From Solicoccozyma terricola (taxonomy: Eukaryota > Basidiomycota > Tremellomycetes > Filobasidiales > Piskurozymaceae): a DNA stretch of 64,000 bases. The notes under the pieces were generated by a model. The model was not told the DNA's origin, ran no database searches, and was given only the letters and a program-made list of their open reading frames with translations. The stretch covers positions 131,667-195,666 of the forward strand of contig BCLD01000005.1 of assembly GCA_001600875.1 (NCBI GenBank), read 5' to 3'. Position 1 is the first letter of the stretch. Each line of letters opens with the position of its first letter. Below, in pieces: positions 1 through 11,490 of the stretch. The translations under genes and the position numbers were made by a program.

Positions 1-989
1 GAGAACCCATTTGGTGGTGAGGCGAGTAAAGCAGTTGAGATGGACGCGACGCAGCCATGATAACCTAGACACGTGAAGAGTGCCGATATTCAACAAGATC
101 ATCGTCACCGTATCATCGGCAAGCATCCCTTCCTCGGGTTATGAAGACATCTATCCACCCTTCCACTCCCTCTCCGTCCTTCATCAAACTAAACTCTCAC
201 CTCAGCTTTAACTCTACAATCTACCCTACACCCTACACCCTACACCCTACACGTATCTCTGCCCACCCTCCCTACTTCTTCAAAACCAGGAACCTTTACC
301 AATCGTACAAACATCGTCACTTCCAGCCAACCCAATACTTTCGTGCCGCTGTCGCCATTCGGAGAGGGACCGTCCCCAAAGCTTTCTTTTACCCTTATGT
401 TGCCTTTGCCATCCACCAATACATCGTGCCCACCTTCGTAGCGGGATCACCACAACCAAACCTCTGCGATGCTCTTCTCGTACAAAGAAACATTTCGCAG
501 TCCTCATTGGCTCGTGTGTGCCGGCCTTAGGTGAGCACGAATGCTGTTCGTGGTCCTCTCTCCTCTCTGCCACCAAAGCTCATGATTCGGCATGCGTCAC
601 CAGTCCGAACACCCGTATGACTCTATTCTCCAATGCCAACTACCGGAATGTCTACCGGTGACAAAGAGCAAGCGTGTCTGCCGGTGAGTTTTGGCACTTT
701 CTCCCAACATCATCCAGAATCAAACACTTCTTTTGAATTGTCCCAGCCGCCGATTTCGGCCATGGACGGCGTTCGCGCATGAGCTACCGACGTTCCACGC
801 TCCTACAGCGAAACACCGGTCGTCGCCGTCACATTCATTTGCTTGACATTGCCTTGGTAGCTTGGAGCTTTCACTAGATGGAGTAGGCCATGGTGGCAGG
901 ATCGAGGTGGACTTCCATCTTCAACGGTGAGGGCATGGCGATCACATGCGATCTTGATGCTGACTACAAGGCGAATCGACCACGATCCC
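1..989. other. no supported gene; short telomere-like repeat inside
   Basis: Several short overlapping open frames exist on both strands, but none resembles a known family or has convincing splice structure. The stretch contains pyrimidine-rich sequence and four perfect copies of a 7-bp unit (224-251), listed separately. Confidence 0.5.
224..251. repeat. four tandem CCCTACA units
   Basis: Four perfect back-to-back copies of CCCTACA (TGTAGGG on the other strand). It resembles, but is not, the TTAGGG-type telomere repeat of many fungi. With only four units this could be a simple microsatellite. Confidence 0.8.
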
Positions 990-1147
990 GCAGTAACGTG
1001 TGCCATGCTATACCTCGCCACCACTTTATTGGCCATGCGTATGGTCATGTGGCTTGTGAGGAAGCCAACCTGGGATAAATTCGTCGTCTTCCTTGGCTGG
1101 GTCCTTGCAGCAGGACTGTCCATTGCCCTCATATTTGGAGGAATAAC
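990..1147 (+). pseudogene. fragment of fungal rhodopsin-domain (PTH11-like) membrane protein
   Basis: The plus-strand frame reads through one and a half membrane helices with a W-D-K-F/V-V-F-L-G-W-V-L-A motif. This matches the second helix region of the rhodopsin-fold domain at 34.0 kb in this same window, where the equivalent stretch is A-D-D-Y-V-I-I-V-G-W-V-F-A. No start, no remaining helices and no downstream domain can be found. After it the frame runs into an unrelated Pro-rich tail beginning TPDPVPVER, which also occurs at about 18.4 kb. I read this as a truncated gene remnant; the helix similarity is visible, the loss of the rest is inferred. Confidence 0.5.
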
Positions 1148-2167
1148 ACCTACGCCTGATCCAGTGCCTGTGGAGAGACAGGAGGATGATTTGCCCATTA
1201 AGCGAAAGCTCTCCTCGGATAGTGGGGATGACCCTGAGTGTCATGAATGATGACGAATCACATGATGACGAATCATAAGCCGAAGCAGATGTTCAACTCG
1301 GATTCAGTCGTATTAACTTCAATTACTCCATTCCTGATCTCATGACTACAGGGATCAGCTGCGCAAGTGATAGGATCCGCTAGGGGAGATAGGGGTATTT
1401 AGCAGAAAGGGTATTTAGTCGAATTCCCTCCTTTTGTAGCCTTGAGCAATATTATAAGACCCTTAGTACATTCACTGTACTAAGAAAAGATCACATCTAC
1501 TTTAACAGTTCTAGCTGCTGTTGACTTCTCAAGTCCCCTTGCAAGGATACGCTCCATCCTTGCCATGTTCACCACCATCATTGTCCCATAGCTACCTTAG
1601 AGCCAGGGAAGATCAGAGCCCTGGGATCTTGAGCGCAGATCTGGTCTTGATACCCAGCTCGAGTGCCTATCTGTCCCTCCAGCATCTTACCTTGGAAACG
1701 CCGGCTGTACGGAACGTGGTCAGCGGGGGTTTGGAGAGATTGTTTCTTCCGATTTGTTTGGATCAGTCGCTTCGCTCTGGTCCGTCAATTCCTAGAACGG
1801 AGGAATGTTGACTGTTGTAGAGGTGTCGCGGAGGTACTTGGCTCCGTCCATGCAGGCGCCGGGGATGCGGGGAGGATCTCTGCGATGTCGCATTAATTGT
1901 TCGGTGTTAGGGTCAGCGAGGACTGTAATCTGCCACGGAGCACAGTAGTCCTTGAGTAAGGACAGCAGAGCGCCGAAGGCGGAGGGTACCTGTAAGCAGA
2001 TCTTGTCACGTGAAATCGATTCGCAATTGGCACTCGCCGGAGAGCTATCTAGGCATTCAGAATTCCTGTTCTTTGAATCATACCATCTCCCGACCACCTG
2101 AGCTATCACCCCGCTGCTCTGTATCCAATCGCTATTCCTGAAAAGCTCATACACCTTTTTTTGTGCA
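1148..2167. other. intergenic, no supported gene
   Basis: Starts with the TPDPVPVER-type coding scrap. A promoter-like AT-rich stretch with an ATTATAAG box lies near 1450 and could belong to an LTR remnant, but no matching partner was found. The remainder is upstream sequence of the kinase gene at 2168. Confidence 0.4.
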
Positions 2168-3098
2168 ATGGAGTTCTCAATCAAGCAAACGGCGGTATAT
2201 CTCGTCTCCCGACTCGAGGCTCTGCCTGCAGACCGCTTGCGACTGCTTGTCGGAATCGTGGGAACTCCAGGCAGCGGAAAGTCTGAGTTCGGCCTGGCTC
2301 TGTGCGCAGCAATCAACAGACTGCTACACGATAGAAGGCAGGACCAAGCAACTGCAGGAGAGGAAGAAGAGGCTGTTTTGATCGGCATGGATGGCTGGCA
2401 TTATACCAGGGCAGAGGTGAGTTGAAGGCGTGAACTAGTGCTGGATGTATGTCTGATCCCTACAATATATTTTGGGCAGCTGGATACCTTTCCGGACCCA
2501 CAGGATGCTCACGCTCGGCGTGGTGCACACGATACCTTTGATGCCGCCAAGTTCGTCAACTTCGTGCGATCCCTGAGGACCCCAGCGCCAACTCCCACGA
2601 CGACCGACTCTCCGCCTCTCTCCGAAATCGCTGACTTCGCCGCTACGCCACCCCGGGCTCACTGTCGCCCTCCTATCCTTTCCGCTCCGTTGTTCTCTCA
2701 TGCCTTGAAGGATCCTCTCCCAAATGCGCTGCATATCTTCCCTCACCACCGGATGGTGCTCCTGGAAGGGCTGTACGTCGCACTTGATCTAGAGCCATGG
2801 AAGGCAACTGGACTGCTGTTGGACGAGATAATCCTGATAGAGGTGGACGAACAAACCGCCAAAAAACGCATAGTCAAGAGGCACCTGAGGGCCGGCTTGG
2901 TAACAACAGAGGACGAGGGCTTGAAGCGCGCGATCGAGAACGATCTGCCGAGTGAGCATTCCAGGCAGGCCGTACGATCGATAAACTAAGTTCTGACCAA
3001 TTCGCAACCTTGCAGATGGGAGATACCTCCTCAGCAAGCTCCTTCCCCCATCTATCCGAGTGCAGTCAGTCGATGACCCAGCTTTGATAACGCAATGA
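2168..3098 (+). CDS. YFH7: P-loop kinase of the uridine kinase/phosphoribulokinase superfamily, YFH7-like
   Basis: Three exons, 2168-2416, 2480-2951 and 3016-3098, give a 267-residue protein with exact frame continuity across two short GT-AG introns. A Walker A motif GTPGSGKS lies at residues 32-39, followed by an aspartate-rich strand with GMDGWHY (the Walker B-like position of uridine kinases). The mid-region has a VLLEGLYVALD strand and an R-x-x-x-R-H lid-like segment. The tail NGRYLLSKLLPP and a short I-x-S-V-D-D-P end are typical of fungal YFH7-type kinases of uncharacterised substrate. An insertion of about 60 residues rich in Pro and Thr lies after exon 2 begins. The start ATG is the first in frame. 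Neighbours give no hint of substrate. The family assignment is firm; the ortholog name is likely but unproven. Confidence 0.82.
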
Positions 3099-3284
3099 TG
3101 AAGATAGACCATGCCCCGCAATATCGGTCGACGGCGGAGACTTGTAATAGAAACACATCACATCTCTGCTTCAATGATATGGTATTTACCTCGGGGGGAG
3201 AAAAGCTGCTACGACTCTCATGGTTAATGCCAAGCCTTGAGGATACATCAAATCTATGCCGCGATGCCTCTTCCCTCAAAAGGC

Positions 3285-3960
3285 TCACTCGAGCAACCAT
3301 CCGCTATCGATAACAACCTCAGCGGGTACTGTGCGTTAGCCAGGCTCAAAATGACCTGAGCAGTCCTTGGCGGCACCTGGAGGCGAGGGGATTCCCCAGT
3401 CCTTCGTAAACTTAGCCTTGTGGGCCACAGAGTTCTCGTTGTCCTCGGGGTCGATGACGGTCATTCCGAATGGGAAGTAACCCGGAGCGATCACGTTGAC
3501 ACGAACGCCAAGATTTCGGCGGGCGTACTCGGTAGCCAACTGGTGGGAGAGGGAGGTGGGTCGCAGCTTTGCCGGCGTTGTAGTTGAACTGGCCGCGCTG
3601 GGACTAAGGAAGGGAATGAACGGTAAATATGGTTCTTGGGGCGGGGGAGCCAAAAACTTACGGTCTTGGTGATGCCAGACATGGAAGAGATGTTGATCAC
3701 GTTTCCAGGCTCCGTTTTTATGGCCGCGCGAGGAGCGGTAACAAGAGCAAAATTAGTAAGTAGTAACAAGCCGTGTTGATACGGTAGGCGGACAGCCTGC
3801 GAAAGCCTTGGTAAACGTCCGTTCGTGTCAAAGAGTCACGTCAATCGCCCTCACCATCGCTCAAGGTCTCCTCGCCAAACATCTTGGAGGAGCCCTCGGG
3901 TGTTTGCTCGGCGTCGTTCTATCAAAGGCAATCCGGTAGGAAGAGCATATCAACAATCCA
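3285..3960 (-). pseudogene. short-chain dehydrogenase/reductase remnant
   Basis: Minus-strand pieces carry the C-terminal two thirds of a classical SDR: the serine strand GNVINISSMSG, then a break, then the catalytic Y-N-A-G-K segment (Tyr-x3-Lys), V-R-V-N-V-I-A-P-G-Y, and a final V-V-I-D-S-G-W near the stop at 3285. The upstream Rossmann half with the Gly-rich NADP site is absent. The helix before the serine strand is split between two frames at about 3760. Near 3345 an in-frame stop precedes the last segment unless an implausibly short 26-nt intron is spliced. Missing cofactor site plus frame breaks argue for a dead, 5'-truncated gene. Family clear; pseudogene status inferred. Confidence 0.7.
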
Positions 3961-5115
3961 CGCTTCGATCATGACTCAAGATAGCTGGGACGCCTTCCGA
4001 GACACCGTGGTCTGCATCAACGATACGGAATAGAGATCAGCACCTCCTCGCCGGATCAGTTTCGCTACAAGAATAATGTAGTCCTCTTTGTAAAGGAAAT
4101 AATGTGGAGTGAAGTAAAAATGGAATTTGTAAATGCCCATGGAACCCCAGCACACTCAGGTCCGGCGACCAAATCCGTGCAGCCTGGGGATCCTCGATCC
4201 ATGGAATGACAGCACTGCGCCGGCCACTTCGTCCCCTCGCGTTGCCCACGGTCTCGAGCAGCCCAGCCCTTCGTCCGTGTCTTCTCCGCTTAGTGCCGCA
4301 CGGGCGACCTGGCCACCGAACAGCGTTTCCCAGGTCATATGCCTCCCTCGGACGACTCTTCGCCGCAACCCTACAACTCCGCGTGTCACCTGCTGTAGAT
4401 AGGCCGACACGGACGATTGGTTTCCGCTCGGAGGTCTGTTCGTCCAGCCGAGCGTACAACGGAGCAGTTACTCGAATCAACTGCGACTCAACAGAACCCG
4501 TCTCGGACACCTGAACCCCACTTCACCGAACCTTGTTGTGGGGGTCTACACGGATCGCAGTGAGCCGAACGGGTCTCCGTGGGGCCGTTCGCCATCTGAT
4601 TTGGAAGTTCTCGGCGACATAGCGACCGCCATCACCCGCGAGCAGTTCGAACACGAACACGAAAGCCATGCCGTCCCGCTTCCGCCTCCTAATCCGCGCC
4701 GGCGATTCTCCACATCGCGTCTCCACACGAGCCAGCCACAGCAGCCGGCACTACGGTCGATAGCGACGATGCTGCCTCCCCCGGAAATGGGGTGGACATC
4801 TTCGCTCGTCTCATCTTATGCGAGGAGGTGGTGATGGTACTTCGAGCAGCAGTAGCGGAGGACCTGGATGCAGCGTCTGTTCCCTCCCAAGGGCTAGTGA
4901 CAGCACACTGACCATTTCAGGCGCACTCGATCGCCTCCCGGCGACATCAGACTAGGCGCCGCCGCGCTAAGCTCTGGCTTTTCGAGGTCGGCGCCGCAGG
5001 GAGAAGGTGATCCGACGGCAGAAGTAGCACCACAGGCACCATCGTCGTGTTCGTCGTGGCTCACATCAATATCAACAACAGCAACGCCCTCCACCAACCT
5101 CATACCTCAACTACC
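3961..5115. other. GC-rich stretch with overlapping open frames, no supported gene
   Basis: Long overlapping frames occur on both strands (for example 4037-4510 minus, 4206-4514 and 4538-4834 plus), as expected by chance in GC-rich DNA. None shows a recognisable domain or a coherent splice structure. Confidence 0.4.
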
Positions 5116-5133
5116 AAAGACAGCCTGTCTTTT
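5116..5133. repeat. dispersed palindrome, copy 1
   Basis: AAAGACAGCCTGTCTTTT, an inverted repeat with 8-bp arms around one central base. Near-identical copies occur at 26384, 26779 and 27632. This copy sits exactly where the rhodanese remnant begins. Confidence 0.85.
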
Positions 5134-5293
5134 CAAGCTGAGATTTACGAGCAGCAAAGAACGCGGTCCGCGATACGCAGCATGGTATCAAGACAAGCTG
5201 GATGAGATGAATAACAGCTCAAAAGCATTTGTCTTGACCGGCGGTATCAAAGCATGGATCCAGAATTTTCCCGATGAGGTCGTCAAAGTCTAG
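5126..5293 (+). pseudogene. C-terminal rhodanese-domain fragment
   Basis: The frame encodes about 55 residues ending at TAG 5293. It contains S-K-E-R-G-P-R-Y-A-A-W-Y and V-L-T-G-G-I-K-A-W-I, the two C-terminal signatures of single-domain rhodanese/Cdc25-type proteins such as the Ych1/Acr2 group. In that family the active-site loop is H-C-x5-R-G-P; here the Cys position is taken by an aromatic residue and everything upstream is missing. The fragment starts inside the palindrome at 5116, so it looks cut there. Domain recognition is good; loss of activity is inferred. Confidence 0.6.
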
Positions 5294-5654
5294 CCACTTC
5301 TGGATCTTTGACAGATAAATGACGGATTTTCGTCACCGAAACAGAATCAAATTCAATTCGCTTTAGAACGTGCCGTGCCGGTTACCGTACAATTGAACAC
5401 GGTTCGCCTGTATAGGTTCCCAACTTGGTGAAAGTATAAATGCCATTGAGCTTTCGATTCATCCAAATCCATCGTCTACACAGTCACATTGAGCGACAGC
5501 CCTTCTACTCTTTCATGAATCTGCTGATTCGTTATCACAAGGGTCTGCGGCGAGAAAAGGACTTTTCAAGTTCGCTCTTGATCACCCTCACTTCACCTGA
5601 ACACTGGATGCTATCCTGCTCACTACAATCAGTCACCAAACGGCTGGTCTACCA
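5294..5654. other. intergenic, nothing recognised
   Basis: AT-richer sequence with no recognisable coding or repeat content apart from a generic TATAAA-like box near 5436. Confidence 0.4.
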
Positions 5655-5960
5655 AGCGTCGCTCCCGAATTCAAAGGCGACAAAATTGACAAATGAGGTG
5701 AATGCGGTGGTGCAGCAGCAAGAACTGAAGGTCTCCAAGCTGACGACGCCGCTGCGGAAAGGTGTCCCCATTGGTGGTTGATTTGGCGCTGGTAGCATTG
5801 TAAGCGTTGGTATTGGCGGTACGGAGGGAGCTGACAGCGGCGGTCATAGGAGGTTAACGGAACCCCCAACCATTTCTCCGAGTTGACTACAATTCCCACT
5901 ATCGTCATCTCCGGCAACATTTCCATTGGTATTAGACGGAGTTGTCATATGTTGATGACC
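5655..5960 (-). pseudogene. degenerate copy of exon 1 of the Cys-rich gene at 29.5-32.9 kb
   Basis: By eye roughly 80 percent of positions match 32580-32880, including the CGCTCCCGAATTCAAAGGCG block, the TTGGTATTGGCGGTA block and the CATTTCCATTGGTATTAGA block. The orientation is the same (minus). The reading frame is interrupted by stops. No other exon of the parent gene lies nearby. Confidence 0.8.
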
Positions 5961-7955
5961 GAATCAGGTGAAAAACGCAACCTTGCAGTCCGGCTTAGTC
6001 AGCCAGAATTCCGCAGGCACTGCGGGACACGGATCCGCACGAGTCTGTTTTGGGTAGTTGCCGACACTCCATCTATCAGTGCATTGATCATCAGACATCA
6101 GTGTGTATTGTCTATTTATCTATTGCTGTACTATCGCGCACCACTCATTTCGTGTCCTTCAAATTCAGTTGTGCTATGGTTGATACCGAAGCATAGCATT
6201 GCAATGCATGGCACTGCATGGCACTGCAGCATCGCAGAGGATGCAGGTGGCAAACGATCTTTGTTTCCATGTATGTTACCGAAACCGCGCGATGGGTTGG
6301 TGTCACGGTTGATCAAACGCAAGCAGAGGAGATTTCACCGACACCTTGGTGTAGCTGTTTCACACGACGGACTGGACCAATGGCCATTGCCCGTGAGGGG
6401 GTTGGTTCACGCGGCGGGCGGATCAGGAAGTCCGACTACGCAAATAGAAACCTCACTCGGCTGAACGCATCACGATCTCTGTGGATTTCCAGGTCCAAAC
6501 CGACGGACGTCCACGAATGAAATGGTCGCCACCTCTCGTTCTAACAGCCGCTCGAAGTCGGGCTGGGCAAATAATCTAATTCAAGGCGGGATTGCCTAAA
6601 GTCAGTCTGTGTGAGCTAATACCCACACCAAGCAAAGGCCAAAACTAAACTAAATGCAACTCTGGAGAAGCGTCAAGGACATCCAAGGACATCCGTTCTT
6701 AAGGGAGGGATCCGATCAAAATGATGGCAAGTCTAGAGCAACCTTGGGAAGAGCGTGTGGACCTTTGACCCAGGTTGGGATGACGTATACTCAATGCTTG
6801 GCAACTCTAGCGCTACGTTGACCGTACATGACCGTTCTCGACCCGGGTGCGACCATCCCCACATCCACAGGCTAGGCGGAATGAGCATTGGATGAATACC
6901 GTTCCTAGCTCCCCTCATCAATTACTGATTACTCTTCTACCTTAATATTCTTCACCTACGAAAGCTTATTTCCAGGTCTTGCAAGATGTATGCAACTTAT
7001 GTTAATAGAGTGAGAGAGAGAGAGCATTCAATGTGAAGTTTGAATCATGAACTGTGGAGCATAGTTATCCTGAAGCTTTTGATTACCTGGAAATGCTGGG
7101 AGAATGATGACTGATTTATCCCTTGAGGCCGTTACAGCTTGGTAGGGGCCAATGTTATGGCATCGCTTTCACAGTGCACCTCAATTGGAGATCACTTATC
7201 GGCAACCACTTAGGCGTCAAGTTTAGAAAGCCATGAATCGAAGGAACGATTATGTGTCATTGGCAATGCAACACTTAACCTGCGGTCTTCGGTGACAAAA
7301 CGCACAGAGCTACCTCACTCACCTCACTCACGACTGTAGATCACATCAATTCATGCGGAGTTGGGGCGAGTTTGGATTTCGCACCGAAGGACGTCGATGA
7401 CATGATTCCATGCAGCCGATTTTAGGAGAGGATCTTTCGCCAAATGACTGCATAGTAGTTGGACGGCCACGCAGATTACAATAAACATGACGGCAATACC
7501 GGCTGTGATCAGCCTGTGTGAAGCTTCGGTGCCGAATACGTTTTGGGGACTGAATCTGAGAGGTCCTTTCTAGACGTCATGAAGCCGTGAAGCCGGCGAA
7601 GGCGATTTATTCTAACAGTCTTTTGAGACCAATTATATCGTCATAGGCGTGAAATAGGCCAACAACCGCGTGGTATGGTAGCAGCAGCATATTAAGTCAG
7701 TGGTTGTCACAATAATCATATGCAAGGTATCGTCTCTCAACCCCCCCCCCCCCCTCCCCCCCGGTCGTTTATCAGCACAGGTTCTTGACTGAGTCATGCG
7801 CGTCGAGCCGAAGGCGGCTTCTCTGCTCCACACGGTGATGATCTTGCGCCAAGATGCGAGGATGGACTCCGCAGCTGGTATGCATTATTATTCATTATCC
7901 TCGTGGAGAAAAAGAAGTCTGACCTCTGGCATGCAATATTGATCGTCCACCGCAA
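5961..7955. other. intergenic, about 2 kb without a supported gene
   Basis: Only short chance frames. Contains a small run of GCATGGCACT direct repeats near 6205-6230, an AG dinucleotide run near 7010, and the poly(C) tract at 7741. Confidence 0.45.
7741..7762. repeat. poly(C) tract
   Basis: Fourteen C, one T, seven C. One of several long G/C homopolymers in the window (also 21608, 22076 and 31304). Confidence 0.9.
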
Positions 7956-8519
7956 GGCGTCAGCTGCTTCCATATCAAGCACGAGGTGCTTCAAGCAAAG
8001 GCCAAGGAGCTGGCTCAGCCTGCTACCTACGCCGGTAGCTTCAACCCCTTCCCCGCGCTCGTCATCGGTTTGGTAAGTGGATGCTGCGACAGTGAAGTGC
8101 CGACTGCATGCTGACTTGCGTCCTCCCAGTCGAAACAGTTCGGTGTCGCGATGTCGGCGCACCACCAGGATTACGTCTTCCAGGCCACCATGCATGCCCT
8201 CTGCGGTTACCTCCTTGCTGTCTTCTCCCTCTTCCGCCCCCTCACCTACTTCTTCCTCTACGTCGCGCCACCGAAGCAGTCGGCCATGCCGTCGCGACCT
8301 CCTACCGAGGCGATGGCCGCCTTCTCGCTCGCACCCTGTGGTGTCGCCTTTGTCCTTAGTGACGAGGAGATCACGTTTGCGGCCATGAGGCACGGATGGG
8401 ACGACATGATGGCGTTCTTCAACTTGCTGAGCGAGACCTTTGGTCTTGCGAATGCTCCTGACATTGGGTTCCGACGTCCTTCCGCTCTTTTTCGGTCCTG
8501 GCTCTCCACTGCCCGTTAG
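7956..8519 (+). pseudogene. C-terminal half of a YTP1-like membrane protein
   Basis: Two exon pieces (to 8072, then 8130-8519) join in frame across a clean GT-AG intron. The downstream piece has S-A-H-H-Q-D-Y-V-F-Q, then hydrophobic helices, P-S-R-P-P-T-E-A-M, and F-A-A-M-R-H-G-W-D-D-M-M-A-F. These are the hallmark blocks of the C-terminal domain of fungal Ytp1-type membrane proteins of unknown function. The His-rich N-terminal half and its helices are not present upstream. After the DDMMAF block the tail departs from the expected last helix and runs Arg/Ser-rich to TAG 8519. The piece therefore looks truncated at both ends. Family assignment moderate to good. Confidence 0.6.
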
Positions 8520-9440
8520 AATGGTTGCGAGTGTGTGTTGTGTGTGTTGGTGGGAACAGAGGCGCCGAAGGGATGTTTTGTCTTGAACCTCTGTTGCGAA
8601 CCCGAAGATTGGGGTCTAACAATGCAGGCGAATCCCCTCTTCATCTGGTTTTGGTTTGTCGGTTATCGACCGACTTCAGGGTATGGTTCGCTGATCGGCC
8701 AGTTTGCAACGCCGTCGTCGTCTTCATCATCGTCGTCTTCACGACCGACATCCCTCTCGTATCATCAAGATCATCGTGCAGCTAGTCCGCCGTACACCAC
8801 CAGCGGATATCGCCCGCCGTCCGATGATATGCCTCGAATGTACCCAGAGGAAGACGTCGTGTATGGAGAACGTCAAACCAAGCGTCACAGGCGGGTTTCT
8901 ACCTCTCTATGACGACAGATTCCTTTTCTTCGTGAGTCGCTCTCTTTATCCACCCCTCCTATTCCCGCAGTCTCCTTGCTTGCACATTCGCAATTCACGC
9001 TCAATTTTTGGGGGTTAGGGTCTTTGCTACATTATTTTGGCAGTGCTTAGTAGGGTCGTAGCCGCGTGAGATGAATCCAAAGTCAAATGTATTGGAATAT
9101 GTCAGAAATGAGATATCCTGTGATGCTTCAGACTTCTATACATGGTGTCGCCAGACGGGAAGGAAGGGTAGTGGAAAGACGGGCGGGCGTTAACACGTGA
9201 AACTATGACGAAGGAAGGTTAGTAGCCATCCTGTCCCGGTTAATCTTTTCTCCTCACACTCTGGTGTTCTTCGAGGTGCCCCTTCACAGTTGATGGGAAG
9301 CCTTGTTGAATAACCGTGTCGTTAGAGCGCTCTATCACTCCGGACAGTAGGACACTCCTACGGACAACCGGACAATTGGCCGGAGGAACAATGGGAGGAT
9401 GCAGGTATCGAGTTAACCATCGTCCTCTAGCTGTCTCCTT
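8520..9440. other. intergenic; possible half zinc-cluster scrap
   Basis: A plus-strand frame at about 8820-8870 contains C-L-E-C-T-Q-R-K-T-S-C, which has the C-x2-C-x6-C spacing of the first half of a Zn2Cys6 cluster. No second half or regulator body follows, so it is not called as a gene. A Ser-run frame at 8715-8740 is simple-sequence. Confidence 0.35.
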
Positions 9441-9631
9441 GACTATAAAGATCCAGGAATGTCGAGCCAGAGGTGTACTTTTGTAGAACAACCAATTCAT
9501 TTGTCAAGCCTTTGGTCCAAACGTTGGGGAATGAGACCTACAAGCAAGAAATTGCGCAGTTTAAGAAGCTCCTTGCAGAGCTCGGAGCCAGCGTAAAGAC
9601 TCCGGAACAGATCTGGGGATTGAAACAATGA
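9441..9631 (+). pseudogene. unrecognised C-terminal coding fragment
   Basis: An open frame ending at TGA 9631 has charged helical composition (K-Q-E-I-A-Q-F-K-K-L-L-A-E-L-G) and a T-P-E-Q-I-W-G-L end, which looks like a genuine protein C-terminus. I cannot name the family, and no upstream exon was identified. It may be another gene tail left by rearrangement. Confidence 0.3.
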
Positions 9632-10270
9632 TTTGTTCGATTACCTTTACTTTTCAGATGATTGAATATTTTGGTGGGGTGTGGTTCTCATGTCTGGGGT
9701 TTTTGGGATAACGTGGCGGGGAAAGTCACCGTTGCCCCTGGTTGTAAGGGATCACGTAATCCTGACTTTTGTGCAGCTCGAACTGAATCTTAGGTCTGGG
9801 TTGATCTCTGTCTTGGAGCTGTGATGTGCTTGTTGAGAGAGCTAGTGCCTGCTGACCCACGCGATGATTCGATGCTTCTCGATGATGTTCTAGTCGACTG
9901 TTCGCACCGGTGATAAGACGGATCAACATGACAAAAACAAGCTGGTTGCCGAGTACATCAAGCCAAGTGAGTTTTGGGTATGTTCCATGCACGTGAAGGT
10001 GGGAACTTGGTTTTCCCTTGATCAAAGGGTAAGTTGGAACCTTCAACACAAGCCGCGCCTCCGTGGGCTCCCTAGTGTTTGTCGCCCGTGACACGCGAGT
10101 GGTCATAGTTTCCGTTGCAGCGCCAGGTGACTTCTGTCATCCCCGCCGGCCATTGGCCTACCATTCTATCCAGCTGCAGCAACGTTGGTCGGAATGTCGC
10201 CAGCGCCGAGGACAAACTTGCTACCCTTCCTTCGCCCCCGGCTGATCCCCCCAGCTCTCCTTTATCCAAG
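9632..10270. other. intergenic, nothing recognised
   Basis: No coding or repeat structure supported. Presumed upstream region of the patatin-like remnant. Confidence 0.4.
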
Positions 10271-10553
10271 ATGGATGCTTCCGCCACTAACCGCCCGCCG
10301 CATATTCTCTCCCTCGACGGCGGCGGGATACGGGGTTCGCCTCGCTATACGTCCTACAAGATCTCATGGTTCGAATCGAGGTGCAGGAGAGACTCGCGGA
10401 GACGCCTCTGCCGTGCGTTTGGTTCGACCTGATTGTTGGGACGTCGACAGGCGGGCTCATAGCCCTCATGCTCGGATGCCTCAAGATGGCCATCAAACAA
10501 GGCAAATCGATGCATACAATGATCTGACTGGGGTGTTTGGCCGGGCAGCCAGC
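10271..10553 (+). pseudogene. N-terminal fragment of patatin-like phospholipase, frameshifted
   Basis: The start at 10271 leads into I-L-S-L-D-G-G-G-I-R-G, the oxyanion-hole motif of patatin lipases. The frame then breaks by one base near 10337. In the shifted frame the family continues: F-A-S-L-Y-V-L-Q-D-L-M, then W-F-D-L-I-V-G-T-S-T-G-G-L, the G-x-S-x-G nucleophile elbow. A second break follows before I-D-A-Y-N-D-L-T-G-V-F-G. The catalytic aspartate region and the rest of the roughly 300-residue domain are absent. Two frameshifts plus truncation make it non-functional. In fungi such domains are often the head of larger STAND-type proteins; no such partner is adjacent. Confidence 0.75.
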
Positions 10554-11490
10554 TAGTTGCGCTTGCTTCGCCTCACATCGAGGACGTGTAATACCATTAT
10601 GTGCTGAATTTACCAGATGTCGTGACTGCCCGTGACTTCCACGGCCCATTGCTCCGAGAAATCCGGTGCTCCGTTGTTCGATCGCAACAAGACGACGTGG
10701 GGAGACGATTTTTTCCAGCGCTTGTAAATGCTGCCAAGGCGCAGGCATCGGCCAAGTCCGTCGTACACCTCTTTCCGCAGAAACGCACGCCAAATGACCC
10801 GCGTCATCAACACACATCCCCGCTCCATTTGATTCTTTTACCCCGCTCTCACTCGTCACTCTTGTCCTCTCTCAAACATATACCATCATCCCTCTCTTGA
10901 TCTCTCGTAAAAGGTCGTTCTATCTCGAGCGTCAACGAGACTTTCTCGTGGTAAAGCACAAGCGTGCTGACGAAGATGAGAAATTGATCGGAGCCGTAAG
11001 ATAAAGGAACTCAGCAGGGAGAGAGCGCTGTTATAGCAGGGGTTTGAGTACTTGGTTTAAACACCGGATAGAGTGGGAGAGAGCTGGCTCAACTCGGAGA
11101 TTACAGGAAAGGCATTGCAGAGTCCTGGGGAGCGGTTTTTCGGGGGCGGTTCGCTTCGTGTTTGATATCAAGCGTGAGTGTCTACATTCATCTTGCTATC
11201 CCTCTCACCACCCAAAATACCAAACCCTTTACGGGCTTGAATACAATTATCCTGCTACGACCTCTGCTCCATTCACACCAAAATCATCCCAACGAATTTT
11301 CTCTCATCATCTTCATCTTCATCTTCATCTCGCTCACAACAAAAACGAAGAGAAAGCTTACCATTCCCTTCACCCTTACTTCTCTCCGCCTGTATCGCTC
11401 AAAACCGTCCGATCCCTTTCACTACGGTCTTTATCAATCCTCAAATATGCAATCTGTACCTCTTTCATCCCTTCCGCTCATTTCTTCGCA
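10554..11490. other. intergenic; pyrimidine-rich leader of the downstream gene
   Basis: No supported gene. From about 11200 the sequence is C/T-rich with an ATCTTC repeat (11309-11331), as in 5' leaders of fungal genes. Confidence 0.45.

Noticed and set aside
4037..4860. Overlapping GC-rich open frames on both strands
   Set aside because: Several frames are open at once with biased composition and no domain signature, as expected of GC-rich non-coding DNA.
11044..11490. N-terminal extension of the ECL1-like protein
   Set aside because: Frame is open but composition is leader-like (C/T-rich with ATCTTC repeats); ATG at 11491 gives a normal family N-terminus.
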